A stretch of 64,000 nt of DNA from the NCBI RefSeq assembly GCF_009856625.1, contig NZ_CP047241.1, positions 3,534,001-3,598,000 of the forward strand, read 5' to 3'. How positions within the stretch are numbered: position 1 is the first letter of the stretch; each line of letters begins with the position of its first letter. A program made the position numbers and the translations under genes. The notes below the pieces were generated by a model that saw only the letters and a list, made by a program, of their open reading frames with translations, ran no database searches and had not been told where the DNA came from. The DNA comes from Aquitalea denitrificans (GTDB lineage: Bacteria > Pseudomonadota > Gammaproteobacteria > Burkholderiales > Chromobacteriaceae). Of the stretch, positions 42,477 to 51,284 are shown piece by piece.

Positions 42477-43904
42477 ATGACTAGTCATCGCATGAAAAAA
42501 ATTGCCTGGCTCGCCGCTGGCGCACTGGCCGGCGGAGCCCTTACCCTCAGCGTGCAGGCTTTTGCCGGCAAAGAACCTACTACACTGCCGCTGAATGAGT
42601 TGCGTACTTTTGCTGAAGTATTCGGTCGCATCAAGCAGGATTATGTCGACCCGGTCGATGACAAAAAGCTGATCACCGAGGCCATCAAGGGCATGCTCAG
42701 CGGGCTGGACCCGCACTCCGACTACATGGATGCCGATGCCTTCAAGGAATTGCGTGAAGGCACCCAGGGTGAGTTTGGCGGCCTCGGCATCGAAATCGGT
42801 GCCGAAGACGGGCTGGTCAAGGTGGTCTCCCCGATCGAAGACACCCCGGCGCAGAAAGCCGGCATCAAGAGCGGCGACCTGATCATCAAGATCGATGACA
42901 CCCCGGTGCGAGGCCTGTCGCTCAACGATGCCGTCAAGCGCATGCGTGGCAAACCCGGCAGCAAGGTAACGCTCACCATTGCCCGCAAGAACGAAACCAA
43001 GCCGCTGGTCTTTGCCATCACCCGCGCCATCATCAAGACCAAGAGCGTGAAGTCCAAATTACTGGAACCGGGTTATGGCTATGTGCGCATCACCCAGTTC
43101 CAGGAGCACACCACCGAAAACCTGGCCGAAGCCGTGGCCAGCATGACCAAGCAGAACAAGCAGCCGCTCAAGGGCCTGGTGCTGGACCTGCGTGACGACC
43201 CGGGTGGCCTGCTGACGAGCGCCGTTGGGGTATCCGCCGCCTTCCTGCCCAAGGACGCGCTGGTGGTGTACACCGAAGGCCGCACCGCCGATGCCAAGAT
43301 GAAGCTGACTGCCTCGGCGCAGAACTATGGCCGCCCAGGCATGCCGGACCCGCTGTCGGTACTGCCGCAGGAAACCCACAAGGTACCGCTGGTGGTGCTG
43401 GTAAACGGCGGCTCGGCCTCGGCATCCGAAATTGTTGCCGGTGCCCTGCAGGATCACAAGCGTGCAGTACTGGTAGGCACCCAAACCTTTGGCAAGGGCT
43501 CGGTACAGTCCATCCTGCCGCTGGGCAGCGCTGGCGGTATCAAGCTGACCACTGCCCGTTACTTCACGCCAAGTGGCCGCTCGATCCAGGCCAAGGGCAT
43601 CGTGCCAGACGTGGTGGTGGAAGACGCTACCGTGACCGCTGCCGACCAAGCACTGCGCGTGCGTGAAGCGGATCTGGAAAACCATCTGGCCAATCCGAAT
43701 GGTGATGAAACACCATCCAAATCGGCCAAGCCCGCCAAACCGGCCGTAGCACCTGTGATCAAACAGGAAGCGCCGAAACCGCAGGAAGACAAGAACGCCA
43801 GTCCGGAAAATCCGCGCGAGCCGAATCCGAAACAGGATTACCAGCTGTCCCAGGGCCTGAACATCCTCAAGGTTCAGCAAATCCTGATCAAACAAGGCAA
43901 TTGA
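42477..43904 (+). CDS. ctpA: S41 family C-terminal processing peptidase CtpA
   Basis: A 475-residue periplasmic serine protease. A signal/anchor (KKIAWLAAGALAGGALTLSVQAFA) is followed by a PDZ domain (about 95-175; GLGIEIGAEDGLVKVVSPIEDTPA) and the S41 catalytic core with Ser in GGSASASEIVAGALQDH and Lys in GTQTFGKGSVQ. The C-terminus is a Pro/Lys/Ala-rich tail. CtpA-type proteases degrade peptidoglycan hydrolases in relatives, which matches the EnvC-like neighbour just upstream. A second start (MKKIAW, 42492) is equally plausible. Confidence 0.94.
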   Translation: MTSHRMKKIAWLAAGALAGGALTLSVQAFAGKEPTTLPLNELRTFAEVFGRIKQDYVDPVDDKKLITEAIKGMLSGLDPHSDYMDADAFKELREGTQGEFGGLGIEIGAEDGLVKVVSPIEDTPAQKAGIKSGDLIIKIDDTPVRGLSLNDAVKRMRGKPGSKVTLTIARKNETKPLVFAITRAIIKTKSVKSKLLEPGYGYVRITQFQEHTTENLAEAVASMTKQNKQPLKGLVLDLRDDPGGLLTSAVGVSAAFLPKDALVVYTEGRTADAKMKLTASAQNYGRPGMPDPLSVLPQETHKVPLVVLVNGGSASASEIVAGALQDHKRAVLVGTQTFGKGSVQSILPLGSAGGIKLTTARYFTPSGRSIQAKGIVPDVVVEDATVTAADQALRVREADLENHLANPNGDETPSKSAKPAKPAVAPVIKQEAPKPQEDKNASPENPREPNPKQDYQLSQGLNILKVQQILIKQGN

Positions 43905-43914
43905 TACCAGCCAC

Positions 43915-43955
43915 AACAGCCACCCTGCCCCGTGCAGTGGTGGCTGTTTTCATTT
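43915..43955 (+). terminator. Rho-independent terminator after ctpA
   Basis: AACAGCCACC and GGTGGCTGTT form a ten-base stem with a GC-rich loop, followed by TTCATTT. It lies 10 bases after the ctpA stop and closes the gpmI-envC-ctpA unit. Confidence 0.8.
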
Positions 43956-44057
43956 CCACTCCCTCCCAGACCAGCGGCAAAAGCCCTGCCCTTCCCGCCC
44001 TATTCCTGCTAGGCTTGTCGCTTCCGAAGTCCTTATCTGGCGGGAGCCTATCCAATA

Positions 44058-45365
44058 ATGCTGAACCGGGAATTTGTCCTCTCCTTCCGTGAAGCCGCCC
44101 CCTACATCAATACCTTCCGCGGTAAAACCTTCGTGCTGGCAGTCAGCGGCGAAGCCGTGATGGAAGGCGGTTTTCATAATCTGTCGCAGGATATCAACCT
44201 GCTGGTCAGTCTGGGCGTACGCGTGGTGCTGGTACATGGCATCCGTCCCCAGATCGAAGCCCTGCTCAAGCGCTTCGGCCTGAACCGGCTGTTCCACCGC
44301 GACCGACGAGTGACCGATGCCAGCACCATGGAGATCGTCAAGCAGGCCTGTGGTGCTACCCGCCACGGCATCGAAGCGCAGCTGTCGATGGGCATGCCCA
44401 ACTCACCCATGTTCGGCTCGCACTTGCGCGTGGCCGGCGGCAACTTCATCACCGCCCAACCGCTAGGCGTGCTGGATGGCGTGGACATGCAGTACACCGG
44501 CCAGGTACGCCGCATCGACGTGGACGGCATCAATACCCGGCTAGCTGCGGGTGAACTGGTACTGCTGTCCCCGGTGGGCTATTCAGTCACCGGCGAAGCC
44601 TTCAACCTCACCATGGAAGAAATGGCCGCCCAGCTGGCCTCGGCCCTGAAGGCCGAGAAACTGATTTTCGTGATTGAAGGGCGCGGCGTCACCAACGAGC
44701 TGGGCCAGTTTGTCAGCTCGCTTACCGCGCAGCAGGCTGAAGACCTGCTGCAGGCCGGCCATCTGCAACGCGATGTCACCGCCTACCTGCCCTATGCCAT
44801 CAAGGCCACGCGCGACGGCATTCCGCGTGCGCATCTGGTCAGCCATCATGAGGATGGCTCCTTGCTGGCCGAGCTGTTTACCAATGGCGGCACCGGCACC
44901 ATGATTGCCCGCGATGCGCTGGTCAAGGTACGCAATGCCAATGTGGATGATATCGGCGCCATCCTGAACCTGATCCGCCCGCTGGAGGAACAGGGCATTC
45001 TGGTCAAGCGCAGCCGCGAGCATCTGGAAATGGAAATCTCCCAGTATTCGGTGCTGGAACATGATGGCAAGATCTACGGCTGTGTAGCCATGCATGTGTT
45101 CCCCGAGGCGGGCATGGCCGAGCTGGCCTGCCTGGCCGTGGCACCGGAACGGCGTGAAGGCCGCTTTGGCGAAACCCTGCTCAAGCACGTGGAATACCAG
45201 GCCCGCACCCGTGGCCTGAAAGCGCTGTTCGTGCTAACCACTCAGACCGCGCACTGGTTTGTCGAGCGCGGCTTTGCCGAAGCCGGACGCGGCCAGCTGC
45301 CACAGGCCCGACAGGCCTTCTACAATAACCAGCGTCGCTCCAAGATATTCGTCAAGCCGCTGTAA
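44058..45365 (+). CDS. argA: Amino-acid N-acetyltransferase ArgA
   Basis: A 435-residue N-acetylglutamate synthase, the first enzyme of arginine synthesis. The N-terminal amino-acid kinase-like domain (about 1-285; VLVHGIRPQIEALLK, MGMPNSPM) binds arginine for feedback control, and the C-terminal GNAT domain (about 290-435; AELACLAVAPERREGRFGETLLKHVE) binds acetyl-CoA. Length and domain order match classical ArgA. GGGAG lies upstream. It appears monocistronic. Confidence 0.96.
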   Translation: MLNREFVLSFREAAPYINTFRGKTFVLAVSGEAVMEGGFHNLSQDINLLVSLGVRVVLVHGIRPQIEALLKRFGLNRLFHRDRRVTDASTMEIVKQACGATRHGIEAQLSMGMPNSPMFGSHLRVAGGNFITAQPLGVLDGVDMQYTGQVRRIDVDGINTRLAAGELVLLSPVGYSVTGEAFNLTMEEMAAQLASALKAEKLIFVIEGRGVTNELGQFVSSLTAQQAEDLLQAGHLQRDVTAYLPYAIKATRDGIPRAHLVSHHEDGSLLAELFTNGGTGTMIARDALVKVRNANVDDIGAILNLIRPLEEQGILVKRSREHLEMEISQYSVLEHDGKIYGCVAMHVFPEAGMAELACLAVAPERREGRFGETLLKHVEYQARTRGLKALFVLTTQTAHWFVERGFAEAGRGQLPQARQAFYNNQRRSKIFVKPL

Positions 45366-45422
45366 AACAATCCCTGCCACATCGGCGGCATGGTTGGAAG
45401 GGCGTCATGGTTGTGACACAAT

Positions 45423-45439
45423 ACTGAAGTATATTCAGT
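45423..45439. promoter_or_regulatory. Inverted repeat upstream of yggX
   Basis: ACTGAA-GTATA-TTCAGT is a perfect six-base inverted repeat 23 bases before the yggX start, next to a TTGTGACA stretch that could be a -35. It may be an operator; I recognise no specific regulator. Confidence 0.35.
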
Positions 45440-45461
45440 TCAATTTTTGCAAGGATTAGCA

Positions 45462-45734
45462 ATGGCCAGAAACGTCAATTGCATCAAGCTGGGTCGCGAG
45501 GCCGAAGGTCTGGACTTTCCGCCCCTGCCGGGCGAGCTTGGCAAGCGTGTATATGAAAATGTCTCCAAGGAAGCCTGGCAAGGCTGGCTGCGTTATCAGA
45601 CCATGCTGATCAACGAAAACCGCCTGAGCCTGGCCGATGCGCGTGCCCGCCAGTATCTGGCAGCACAGCTGGATGCCTACTTCTTCGGTCAGGGTGCCGA
45701 TGCACCGGCTGGCTACACGCCACCGCAGCAGTAA
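45462..45734 (+). CDS. yggX: Fe(2+)-trafficking/oxidative damage protection protein
   Basis: A 90-residue YggX-family protein (ARNVNCIKLGREAEGLDFPP; SKEAWQGWLRYQTMLINENRL). The conserved Cys near residue 6 and the helical W-x-x-W region are present. It protects iron-sulfur enzymes from oxidation in relatives. ATG at 45462 has an AAGGATTAG stretch upstream. Single gene with its own terminator. Confidence 0.94.
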   Translation: MARNVNCIKLGREAEGLDFPPLPGELGKRVYENVSKEAWQGWLRYQTMLINENRLSLADARARQYLAAQLDAYFFGQGADAPAGYTPPQQ

Positions 45735-45741
45735 TTGTTTC

Positions 45742-45768
45742 AAGCCCTCCTGCGCGAGGGCTTTTTTG
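45742..45768 (+). terminator. Rho-independent terminator after yggX
   Basis: AAGCCCTC-CTGCGC-GAGGGCTT followed by TTTT, beginning seven bases after the stop codon. Confidence 0.88.
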
Positions 45769-45802
45769 TCTCCACACCTCATCACCATTGGCGCAAAACC
45801 GT

Positions 45803-47860
45803 ATGTCACAAAGCCACGAGTTGCTGCTTAACCGTGAACTGGGCCTGATCGAATTCAACCGCAGAGTATTGGCCCAAGCTGAAGACCCTAGCCTGCCACT
45901 GCTCGAACGCCTGAAATACCTGTGCATCGTCTCCTCCAATCTGGACGAGTTCTTTGAAGTGCGCATGGCCTGGCTGAAAGAAACTGCCCAGTTGACACCG
46001 GGACGCATTCTGGCCGATGGCTCCACGCCCGCCCAGATCATGGCGCGCATTTCGTCTGCCTCGCACGAGCTGGTACGCCAGCAATACGCGGTGATGAGTG
46101 ATGTATTGTTTCCGGCACTACGTGAAGAAGACATCATCTTCCTGCGCCGTAACGAATGGACCGAACAGCAACAGGAATGGGTGCATGATTTCTTCAGCAA
46201 CGAGCTGATGCCCATCCTCACGCCCATCGGGCTGGACCCGTCCCACCCCTTCCCCAAGGTGCTGAACAAGTCGCTCAACTTTGCCGTGGAGCTGGAAGGA
46301 CGCGATGCCTTTGGCCGCCAGTCCGACATCGCCATCGTGCAGGCACCGCGCATTCTGCCGCGCGTGATCAAGGTGCCGCCGGAAGTGTGCAGCGGCCACC
46401 CGCATACCTTTGTTTTCCTGTCCTCCATCCTGCACTCACATGTCCATGAGCTGTTCCTGGGCATGACGGTAAAGGGCTGCTACCAGTTCCGCGTTACCCG
46501 CGACAGCGAGCTGACGGTGGAAGACGAAGACCTGAAAAACCTGCGCACGGCATTGCAAGGTGAATTGAACCAGCGCCAGTTTGGCGATGCAGTACGGCTG
46601 GAGATTGCCGACACCTGCCCGCCACACATGGAAGAATTCCTGCTCACCCAGTTCAACCTGAAAAAGCAGGATGTCTACCGCGTCAACGGCCCGGTCAACC
46701 TCGTGCGGCTGATGCAGGTGCCGGATCTGGTGGACCGCCCGGATTTGAAATTCCCGCCCTTCGTGCCCTCGCTGCCAGACCAGTTGGGCAAGAAGCAGCC
46801 GCTGTTCGAAGCCATCCGCAAGGGTGACATCCTGCTGCACCACCCCTTCCAGAGCTTCCAGCCTGTCATCGACATGCTGAACCTGGCCGCGACCGACCCG
46901 CAGGTGGTTGCCATCAAGATGACGGTATACCGCACCGGTACCGACTCGGTACTGATGGAGTCGCTGATTGCCGCCGCCCGTGCCGGCAAGCAGGTAACGG
47001 TGGTACTGGAACTGATGGCCCGCTTTGACGAAGAAGCCAACATCAGCTGGGCCAGCCATCTGGAAGATGCCGGCGCGCACGTGGTATACGGGGTATTCGG
47101 CTACAAGGTACACGCCAAGATGCTGATGGTGATCCGCCGCGAGGACAAGCGCCTGCGCCGCTATGTGCATCTGGGTACCGGCAACTATCACCCGCGCACA
47201 GCCCGCTTCTATACCGACCTTGGCCTGCTCACCTGCAATGAAGACATCGCCAGCGATGTAAATGACATCTTCGTACAGCTCACCGGCCTGGGCCGTGCCA
47301 GCCAGCTCAAGCAGCTGTACCAGAGTCCGTTTACCCTGCATGGCCTGCTGATCGACTCCATCGAGCGGGAAATCGAGCACGCCCAGCAAGGTCGCCCGGC
47401 ACAGATCATCGCCAAAATGAACGCCCTGCTGGAACCACAGGTGATCCACGCGCTCTACCGCGCCAGCCAGGCCGGGGTGAAGATCCAGCTGATCATACGC
47501 GGGGTATGCGCCCTGCGCCCGGGCGTACCGGGGCTGTCAGACAACATCACCGTCCGCTCGGTGGTGGGCCGCTTCCTGGAACACCCACGCGTCTATTACT
47601 TCTATAACGACAAGCAGGAAGACCTGTATATCGCCAGTGCAGACTGGATGGGGCGCAACCTGTTCCGCCGCATTGAAACCTGCTCGCCCATTCTCGACCC
47701 CAAGGTCAAACGCCGGGTAATCAAAGAAGCATTGCGCCTGTACCTGGAAGACAATGTCAACGCCTGGGAGATGCAGCCCGATGGCAGCTACAAGCGTCGC
47801 TCCAGCCGTGGCAAGGAACGCTGCGCCCAGAACCTGCTGCTGGAAGAATACGCCCGTTAA
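45803..47860 (+). CDS. ppk1: Polyphosphate kinase 1
   Basis: A 685-residue PPK1, which polymerises phosphate from ATP. Domains N, head, C1 and C2 are present in order: ELLLNRELGLIEFNRRVLAQA at the N-terminus, MTVYRTGTDSVLMESLI and VHAKMLMVIRRE with the phosphorylated His in C1, and SADWMGRNLFRRIETCSPI in C2. ATG at 45803 is preferred over a TTG 15 bases upstream. No ppx gene is adjacent; the next gene is a DUF456 protein. Confidence 0.96.
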   Translation: MSQSHELLLNRELGLIEFNRRVLAQAEDPSLPLLERLKYLCIVSSNLDEFFEVRMAWLKETAQLTPGRILADGSTPAQIMARISSASHELVRQQYAVMSDVLFPALREEDIIFLRRNEWTEQQQEWVHDFFSNELMPILTPIGLDPSHPFPKVLNKSLNFAVELEGRDAFGRQSDIAIVQAPRILPRVIKVPPEVCSGHPHTFVFLSSILHSHVHELFLGMTVKGCYQFRVTRDSELTVEDEDLKNLRTALQGELNQRQFGDAVRLEIADTCPPHMEEFLLTQFNLKKQDVYRVNGPVNLVRLMQVPDLVDRPDLKFPPFVPSLPDQLGKKQPLFEAIRKGDILLHHPFQSFQPVIDMLNLAATDPQVVAIKMTVYRTGTDSVLMESLIAAARAGKQVTVVLELMARFDEEANISWASHLEDAGAHVVYGVFGYKVHAKMLMVIRREDKRLRRYVHLGTGNYHPRTARFYTDLGLLTCNEDIASDVNDIFVQLTGLGRASQLKQLYQSPFTLHGLLIDSIEREIEHAQQGRPAQIIAKMNALLEPQVIHALYRASQAGVKIQLIIRGVCALRPGVPGLSDNITVRSVVGRFLEHPRVYYFYNDKQEDLYIASADWMGRNLFRRIETCSPILDPKVKRRVIKEALRLYLEDNVNAWEMQPDGSYKRRSSRGKERCAQNLLLEEYAR

Positions 47861-47959
47861 TCATCCACACCCTGCATGACAAGGCCAGACGGCCATCTGG
47901 TGGAACTTCCACCCGGTGGCCGTTTTCCTATGCAGCAGTCACTCGCAAAGGAAAACGTC

Positions 47960-48439
47960 TTGGAAACCCTGTTTGTCTTGCTGTCCATCGTCCTGATCGT
48001 GCTGGGTGTGGCCGGCACGCTGTTTCCGGCTCTCCCCGGCCTCCCGCTGATGATGGGTGGCTTTCTGCTACTGGCCTGGACTGATCAGTTCCGGCATCTG
48101 GGCAGCACCGCACTGCTGATCATGGCCGTGCTAACGGTAGTGGGCCTGGCCATCGATTTTGTCGCCGGCCTGCTGGGGGCCCGCATAACCGGGGCCAGCA
48201 AGCAGGCGTTGTGGGGAGCCTTCATCGGCAGCATTACCGGTCTGTTTCTAGGGCTGCCCGGCGTGATCCTGGGGCCGCTGCTAGGTGCAGCCATCGGCGA
48301 ACTGCTGGCACGGCGCGATGCCTGGCAGGCCGGGCGTGTCGGCCTTGGCACACTGGCCGGTTTCCTGATCGGCACCGTGGCCAAGCTCGGCTGTGCCTTT
48401 GCCATGCTAGCTACTGCACTCTTTGCCTGGTTCTGGTAA
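47960..48439 (+). CDS. DUF456 membrane protein
   Basis: A hydrophobic protein of about 159 residues with a typical DUF456 pattern: VLLSIVLIVLGVAGTLFPALPG, then Gly-rich helices (AIDFVAGLLGARITGASKQALWGA split by turns, and GLPGVILGPLLGAAIGELL). The frame is open to 47876, but the best start is TTG at 47960, with AAGGA seven bases upstream; an ATG at 47930 is the alternative. Function of the family is unknown. Confidence 0.83.
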   Translation: METLFVLLSIVLIVLGVAGTLFPALPGLPLMMGGFLLLAWTDQFRHLGSTALLIMAVLTVVGLAIDFVAGLLGARITGASKQALWGAFIGSITGLFLGLPGVILGPLLGAAIGELLARRDAWQAGRVGLGTLAGFLIGTVAKLGCAFAMLATALFAWFW

Positions 48440-48527
48440 TCCGCTGCTGGCAGATGGTCAGCTCAGCGCAGCCCGCCCGCTTTTGGTAGAATCTTCCGCT
48501 TAACGATTATCTTCAGCAGGGTTCCTC

Positions 48528-50195
48528 ATGGCTCAATATGTAATGTCCATGCTCCGCGTGAGCAAAGTGGTGCCACCCAAGCGCCAGATCATCAAGGACA
48601 TCTCCCTGTCCTTCTTCCCGGGTGCCAAAATCGGCCTGCTGGGCCTGAACGGTTCGGGTAAATCCACCGTGCTGCGCATCATGGCCAATGTGGACAAGGA
48701 ATACGACGGTGAAGTGCAGCATCTGCCGGGCGTGAAAATCGGCTACCTGCCACAGGAACCACAGCTGGACCCGGAAAAATCCGTGCGCGAAGAAGTGGAA
48801 AGCGGCATGGGTGATGTGATGGGCGCGCAAAAGCGTCTGGAAGAAGTGTATGCCGCCTACGCCGAAGAAGATGCCGACTTCGACGCCCTGGCCGAAGAAC
48901 AGGCCAAGCTGGAAGCCATCATCTCCGCCGGTGCCGGAGACAACGTACAACTGCAGCTGGAACTGGCCGCCGATGCACTGCGCCTGCCGCCGTGGGACGC
49001 CAAGATCGGCCCGCTGTCCGGTGGCGAAAAACGCCGTGTAGCGCTGTGCAAGCTGCTGCTGTCCAAACCGGACATGCTGCTGCTGGACGAACCCACCAAC
49101 CACCTGGATGCCGAATCGGTGGAGTGGCTGGAACAATTCCTGGTGCGCTTCCCCGGCACCGTGGTGGCCGTTACCCACGACCGCTACTTCCTCGACAACG
49201 CTGCCGAATGGATTCTGGAACTGGACCGTGGCGAAGGCATCCCGTGGAAGGGCAACTATTCCAGCTGGCTGGAACAGAAGGAAGAGCGCCTGGAGAAGGA
49301 AGCCAAGAGCGAAGGCGCGCGCATGAAGGCGATGAAGCAGGAACTCGAATGGGTACGCCAGAACCCCAAGGGCCGCCAGGCCAAGTCCAAGGCGCGTATC
49401 GCCCGCTTCGAGGAACTGTCCAGCTACGAAACCCAGAAGCGCAACGAGACCCAGGAAATCTTCATCCCTGTAGCCGAGCGCCTGGGTAATGAAGTAATCG
49501 AATTCGACGGCGTATCCAAGGGTTTTGGCGACCGCCTGCTGATCGACAACCTGTCGTTCAAGGCACCGGCTGGTGCCATCGTCGGCATCATCGGCCCTAA
49601 CGGTGCCGGTAAATCGACGCTGTTCAAGATGATTGCCGGCAAGGAGCAGCCGGATAGCGGTACGGTGAAGATCGGCCAGACCGTGCAGATGGCCTTTGTC
49701 GAGCAGAGCCGTGAAGGTCTGGAAGACGACAAGACCGTGTTCGACGACGTGTCCGGTGGTGCCGACCTGCTGACCGTGGGCCGCTTTGAAATGTCCAGCC
49801 GTGCGTATCTGGGCCGTTTCAACTTCAAGGGTGCCGACCAGCAGAAGAAGGTAGGCATGCTGTCCGGTGGTGAGCGTGGCCGTCTGCATCTGGCCAAGAC
49901 CCTGCTCAAGGGCGGCAACGTGTTGCTGCTGGACGAACCGTCCAATGACCTGGACGTGGAAACCCTGCGTGCGCTGGAAGATGCGCTGCTGGAATTTGCC
50001 GGCACCGTGTTCGTGATTTCCCACGACCGCTGGTTCCTGGACCGTATCGCCACCCACATCCTGGCGGCGGAAGGCGAATCGCAATGGACATTCTTTGACG
50101 GCAACTATCAGGAATACGAAGCCGACAAGAAAAAACGCCTGGGCGAAGAAGGTGCCAAACCCAAGCGTATCCGCTACAAGCCGATCACCCGCTGA
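48528..50195 (+). CDS. ettA: Energy-dependent translational throttle protein EttA
   Basis: A 555-residue ABC-F protein with two ATPase domains and no membrane segment. Walker A motifs are GLNGSGKST and GPNGAGKST; signatures are LSGGEKRRVALCK and LSGGERGRLHLAK; Walker B segments are LLLDEPTNHLD and LLLDEPSNDLD. The arm and the linker (P-site tRNA-interaction motif, Lys/Arg/Glu-rich, about 240-320) match EttA. It binds the ribosomal E site and gates elongation according to ADP/ATP ratio. CAGGG lies upstream. Confidence 0.96.
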   Translation: MAQYVMSMLRVSKVVPPKRQIIKDISLSFFPGAKIGLLGLNGSGKSTVLRIMANVDKEYDGEVQHLPGVKIGYLPQEPQLDPEKSVREEVESGMGDVMGAQKRLEEVYAAYAEEDADFDALAEEQAKLEAIISAGAGDNVQLQLELAADALRLPPWDAKIGPLSGGEKRRVALCKLLLSKPDMLLLDEPTNHLDAESVEWLEQFLVRFPGTVVAVTHDRYFLDNAAEWILELDRGEGIPWKGNYSSWLEQKEERLEKEAKSEGARMKAMKQELEWVRQNPKGRQAKSKARIARFEELSSYETQKRNETQEIFIPVAERLGNEVIEFDGVSKGFGDRLLIDNLSFKAPAGAIVGIIGPNGAGKSTLFKMIAGKEQPDSGTVKIGQTVQMAFVEQSREGLEDDKTVFDDVSGGADLLTVGRFEMSSRAYLGRFNFKGADQQKKVGMLSGGERGRLHLAKTLLKGGNVLLLDEPSNDLDVETLRALEDALLEFAGTVFVISHDRWFLDRIATHILAAEGESQWTFFDGNYQEYEADKKKRLGEEGAKPKRIRYKPITR

Positions 50196-50210
50196 TCAAG
50201 CTATGGCAAA

Positions 50211-50239
50211 ACAAAACCCCCGCCGTGCGGGGGTTTTGT
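50211..50239 (+). terminator. Rho-independent terminator after ettA
   Basis: ACAAAACCCCC-GCCGTGC-GGGGGTTTTGT: an eleven-base stem beginning 16 bases after the ettA stop. It is symmetrical enough to act for the opposite CDGSH gene, which ends 20 bases further on. Confidence 0.85.
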
Positions 50240-50258
50240 CATTGACCGGGTAGCGCGT

Positions 50259-50504
50259 TCAGGACAACTGGCTGTGTGATCCATCGCACAAGGGTTTGCC
50301 TTCACTCAGCTTGCAACCACAGAAGTACACCAGCCCGCTTTTATCCGCCACATACTCCACCGGACTGAAACAGGACCCGGCATGGCTACCATCACAAAAC
50401 GGCTGTTTTTCGCTCTGACCACACGCACACCACCAATAGTGCTTGCCGGCCTCAACTTCGACTGCGTAAGGAAAACTCTGCGGTGAAAACGGTTGCTCAG
50501 CCAT
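50259..50504 (-). CDS. CDGSH iron-sulfur domain protein (double domain)
   Basis: An 81-residue protein with two CDGSH motifs: C-A-C-G-x6-P-F-C-D-G-S-H and C-G-C-K-x6-P-L-C-D-G-S-H, each the three-Cys-one-His ligand set of a [2Fe-2S] cluster. Length and tandem arrangement fit the small bacterial mitoNEET-like class. ATG at 50504 has AAGGAG upstream; an in-frame start at 50528 is less likely. Roles in electron transfer or iron-sulfur handling are inferred from relatives. Confidence 0.9.
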   Translation of the reverse strand: MAEQPFSPQSFPYAVEVEAGKHYWWCACGQSEKQPFCDGSHAGSCFSPVEYVADKSGLVYFCGCKLSEGKPLCDGSHSQLS

Positions 50505-50603
50505 TGCACACTCCTTGCAAAACGACATCCGGGGCTTTTAGCTTAGAAGGCCATCCGCACGAAAGCCAGGCCTCTCCCCGTCCCCTGTCATGCCGATGTT
50601 AGA

Positions 50604-51284
50604 ATGGCCGACATGCAATCTCTTCTACGCCTTTGCTGCCTGCTTCTGCTGCTTAGCGCCTGCACTGCGCTGCCAGACTATCCTCCTGCGCCAGCAGGGT
50701 TTTATCGCGTCCGCCCCGGCGATACCTTGTACCGCATTGCGCTGAACCATCATCAGAGCGTTGGCAATCTGGTGGCATGGAACAAGCTGCCAGATCCGGC
50801 CAGCATCAATGCCGGCCAGTTGCTGCGCATCAGCCCTGCCAATACCGGCCAGCCTAAACCAACAGCAAGTAGCACAGGTAAAACGCAAGCACCAGCGACA
50901 ACCCGCCCCGCCTCTGCCGTCATTGCCTTGCAATGGCCGGTACGCGGAACGCTGCTAGGCAAATTCAACGGTAGCAGCAACAAGGGCATCGATATTGCAG
51001 GCAAAGCCGGCGATCCGGTACGCGCCGCTGCCAGCGGCACCGTTGCCTATGCCGGCAAGGGCATACGTGCCTATGGCAATCTGCTCATCATCAAGCACGG
51101 CAATGATTACCTGACGGCGTATGCCCACAACCAGACCTTGCTGGTAAAGGAAGGACAAACCGTGCAGGCCGGCCAGCAGATTGCCACTCTTGGCCATTCC
51201 GGCAGCAGCCACGACATGCTGCATTTCGAGCTGCGCCGCCAGGGCAAGGCCATCGATCCGCTATCCGCCCTGCCTGCTCAATAA
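50604..51284 (+). CDS. NlpD-like lipoprotein: LysM plus M23 domain
   Basis: About 226 residues: lipoprotein signal (LLRLCCLLLLLSAC, Cys near 20), a LysM domain (FYRVRPGDTLYRIALNHHQSV at about 33-77), a Thr/Ala/Pro-rich linker, and a LytM/M23 domain (about 115-225; GTLLGKFNGSSNKGIDIAGKAG, HGNDYLTAYAHN, LHFELRRQGKAIDP). The first zinc-ligand motif reads N-K-G-I-D-I rather than HxxxD, so like NlpD it is probably an amidase activator rather than a protease. The start could be the second ATG at 50613; neither has a clear ribosome site. Not linked to rpoS here. Confidence 0.88.
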   Translation: MADMQSLLRLCCLLLLLSACTALPDYPPAPAGFYRVRPGDTLYRIALNHHQSVGNLVAWNKLPDPASINAGQLLRISPANTGQPKPTASSTGKTQAPATTRPASAVIALQWPVRGTLLGKFNGSSNKGIDIAGKAGDPVRAAASGTVAYAGKGIRAYGNLLIIKHGNDYLTAYAHNQTLLVKEGQTVQAGQQIATLGHSGSSHDMLHFELRRQGKAIDPLSALPAQ

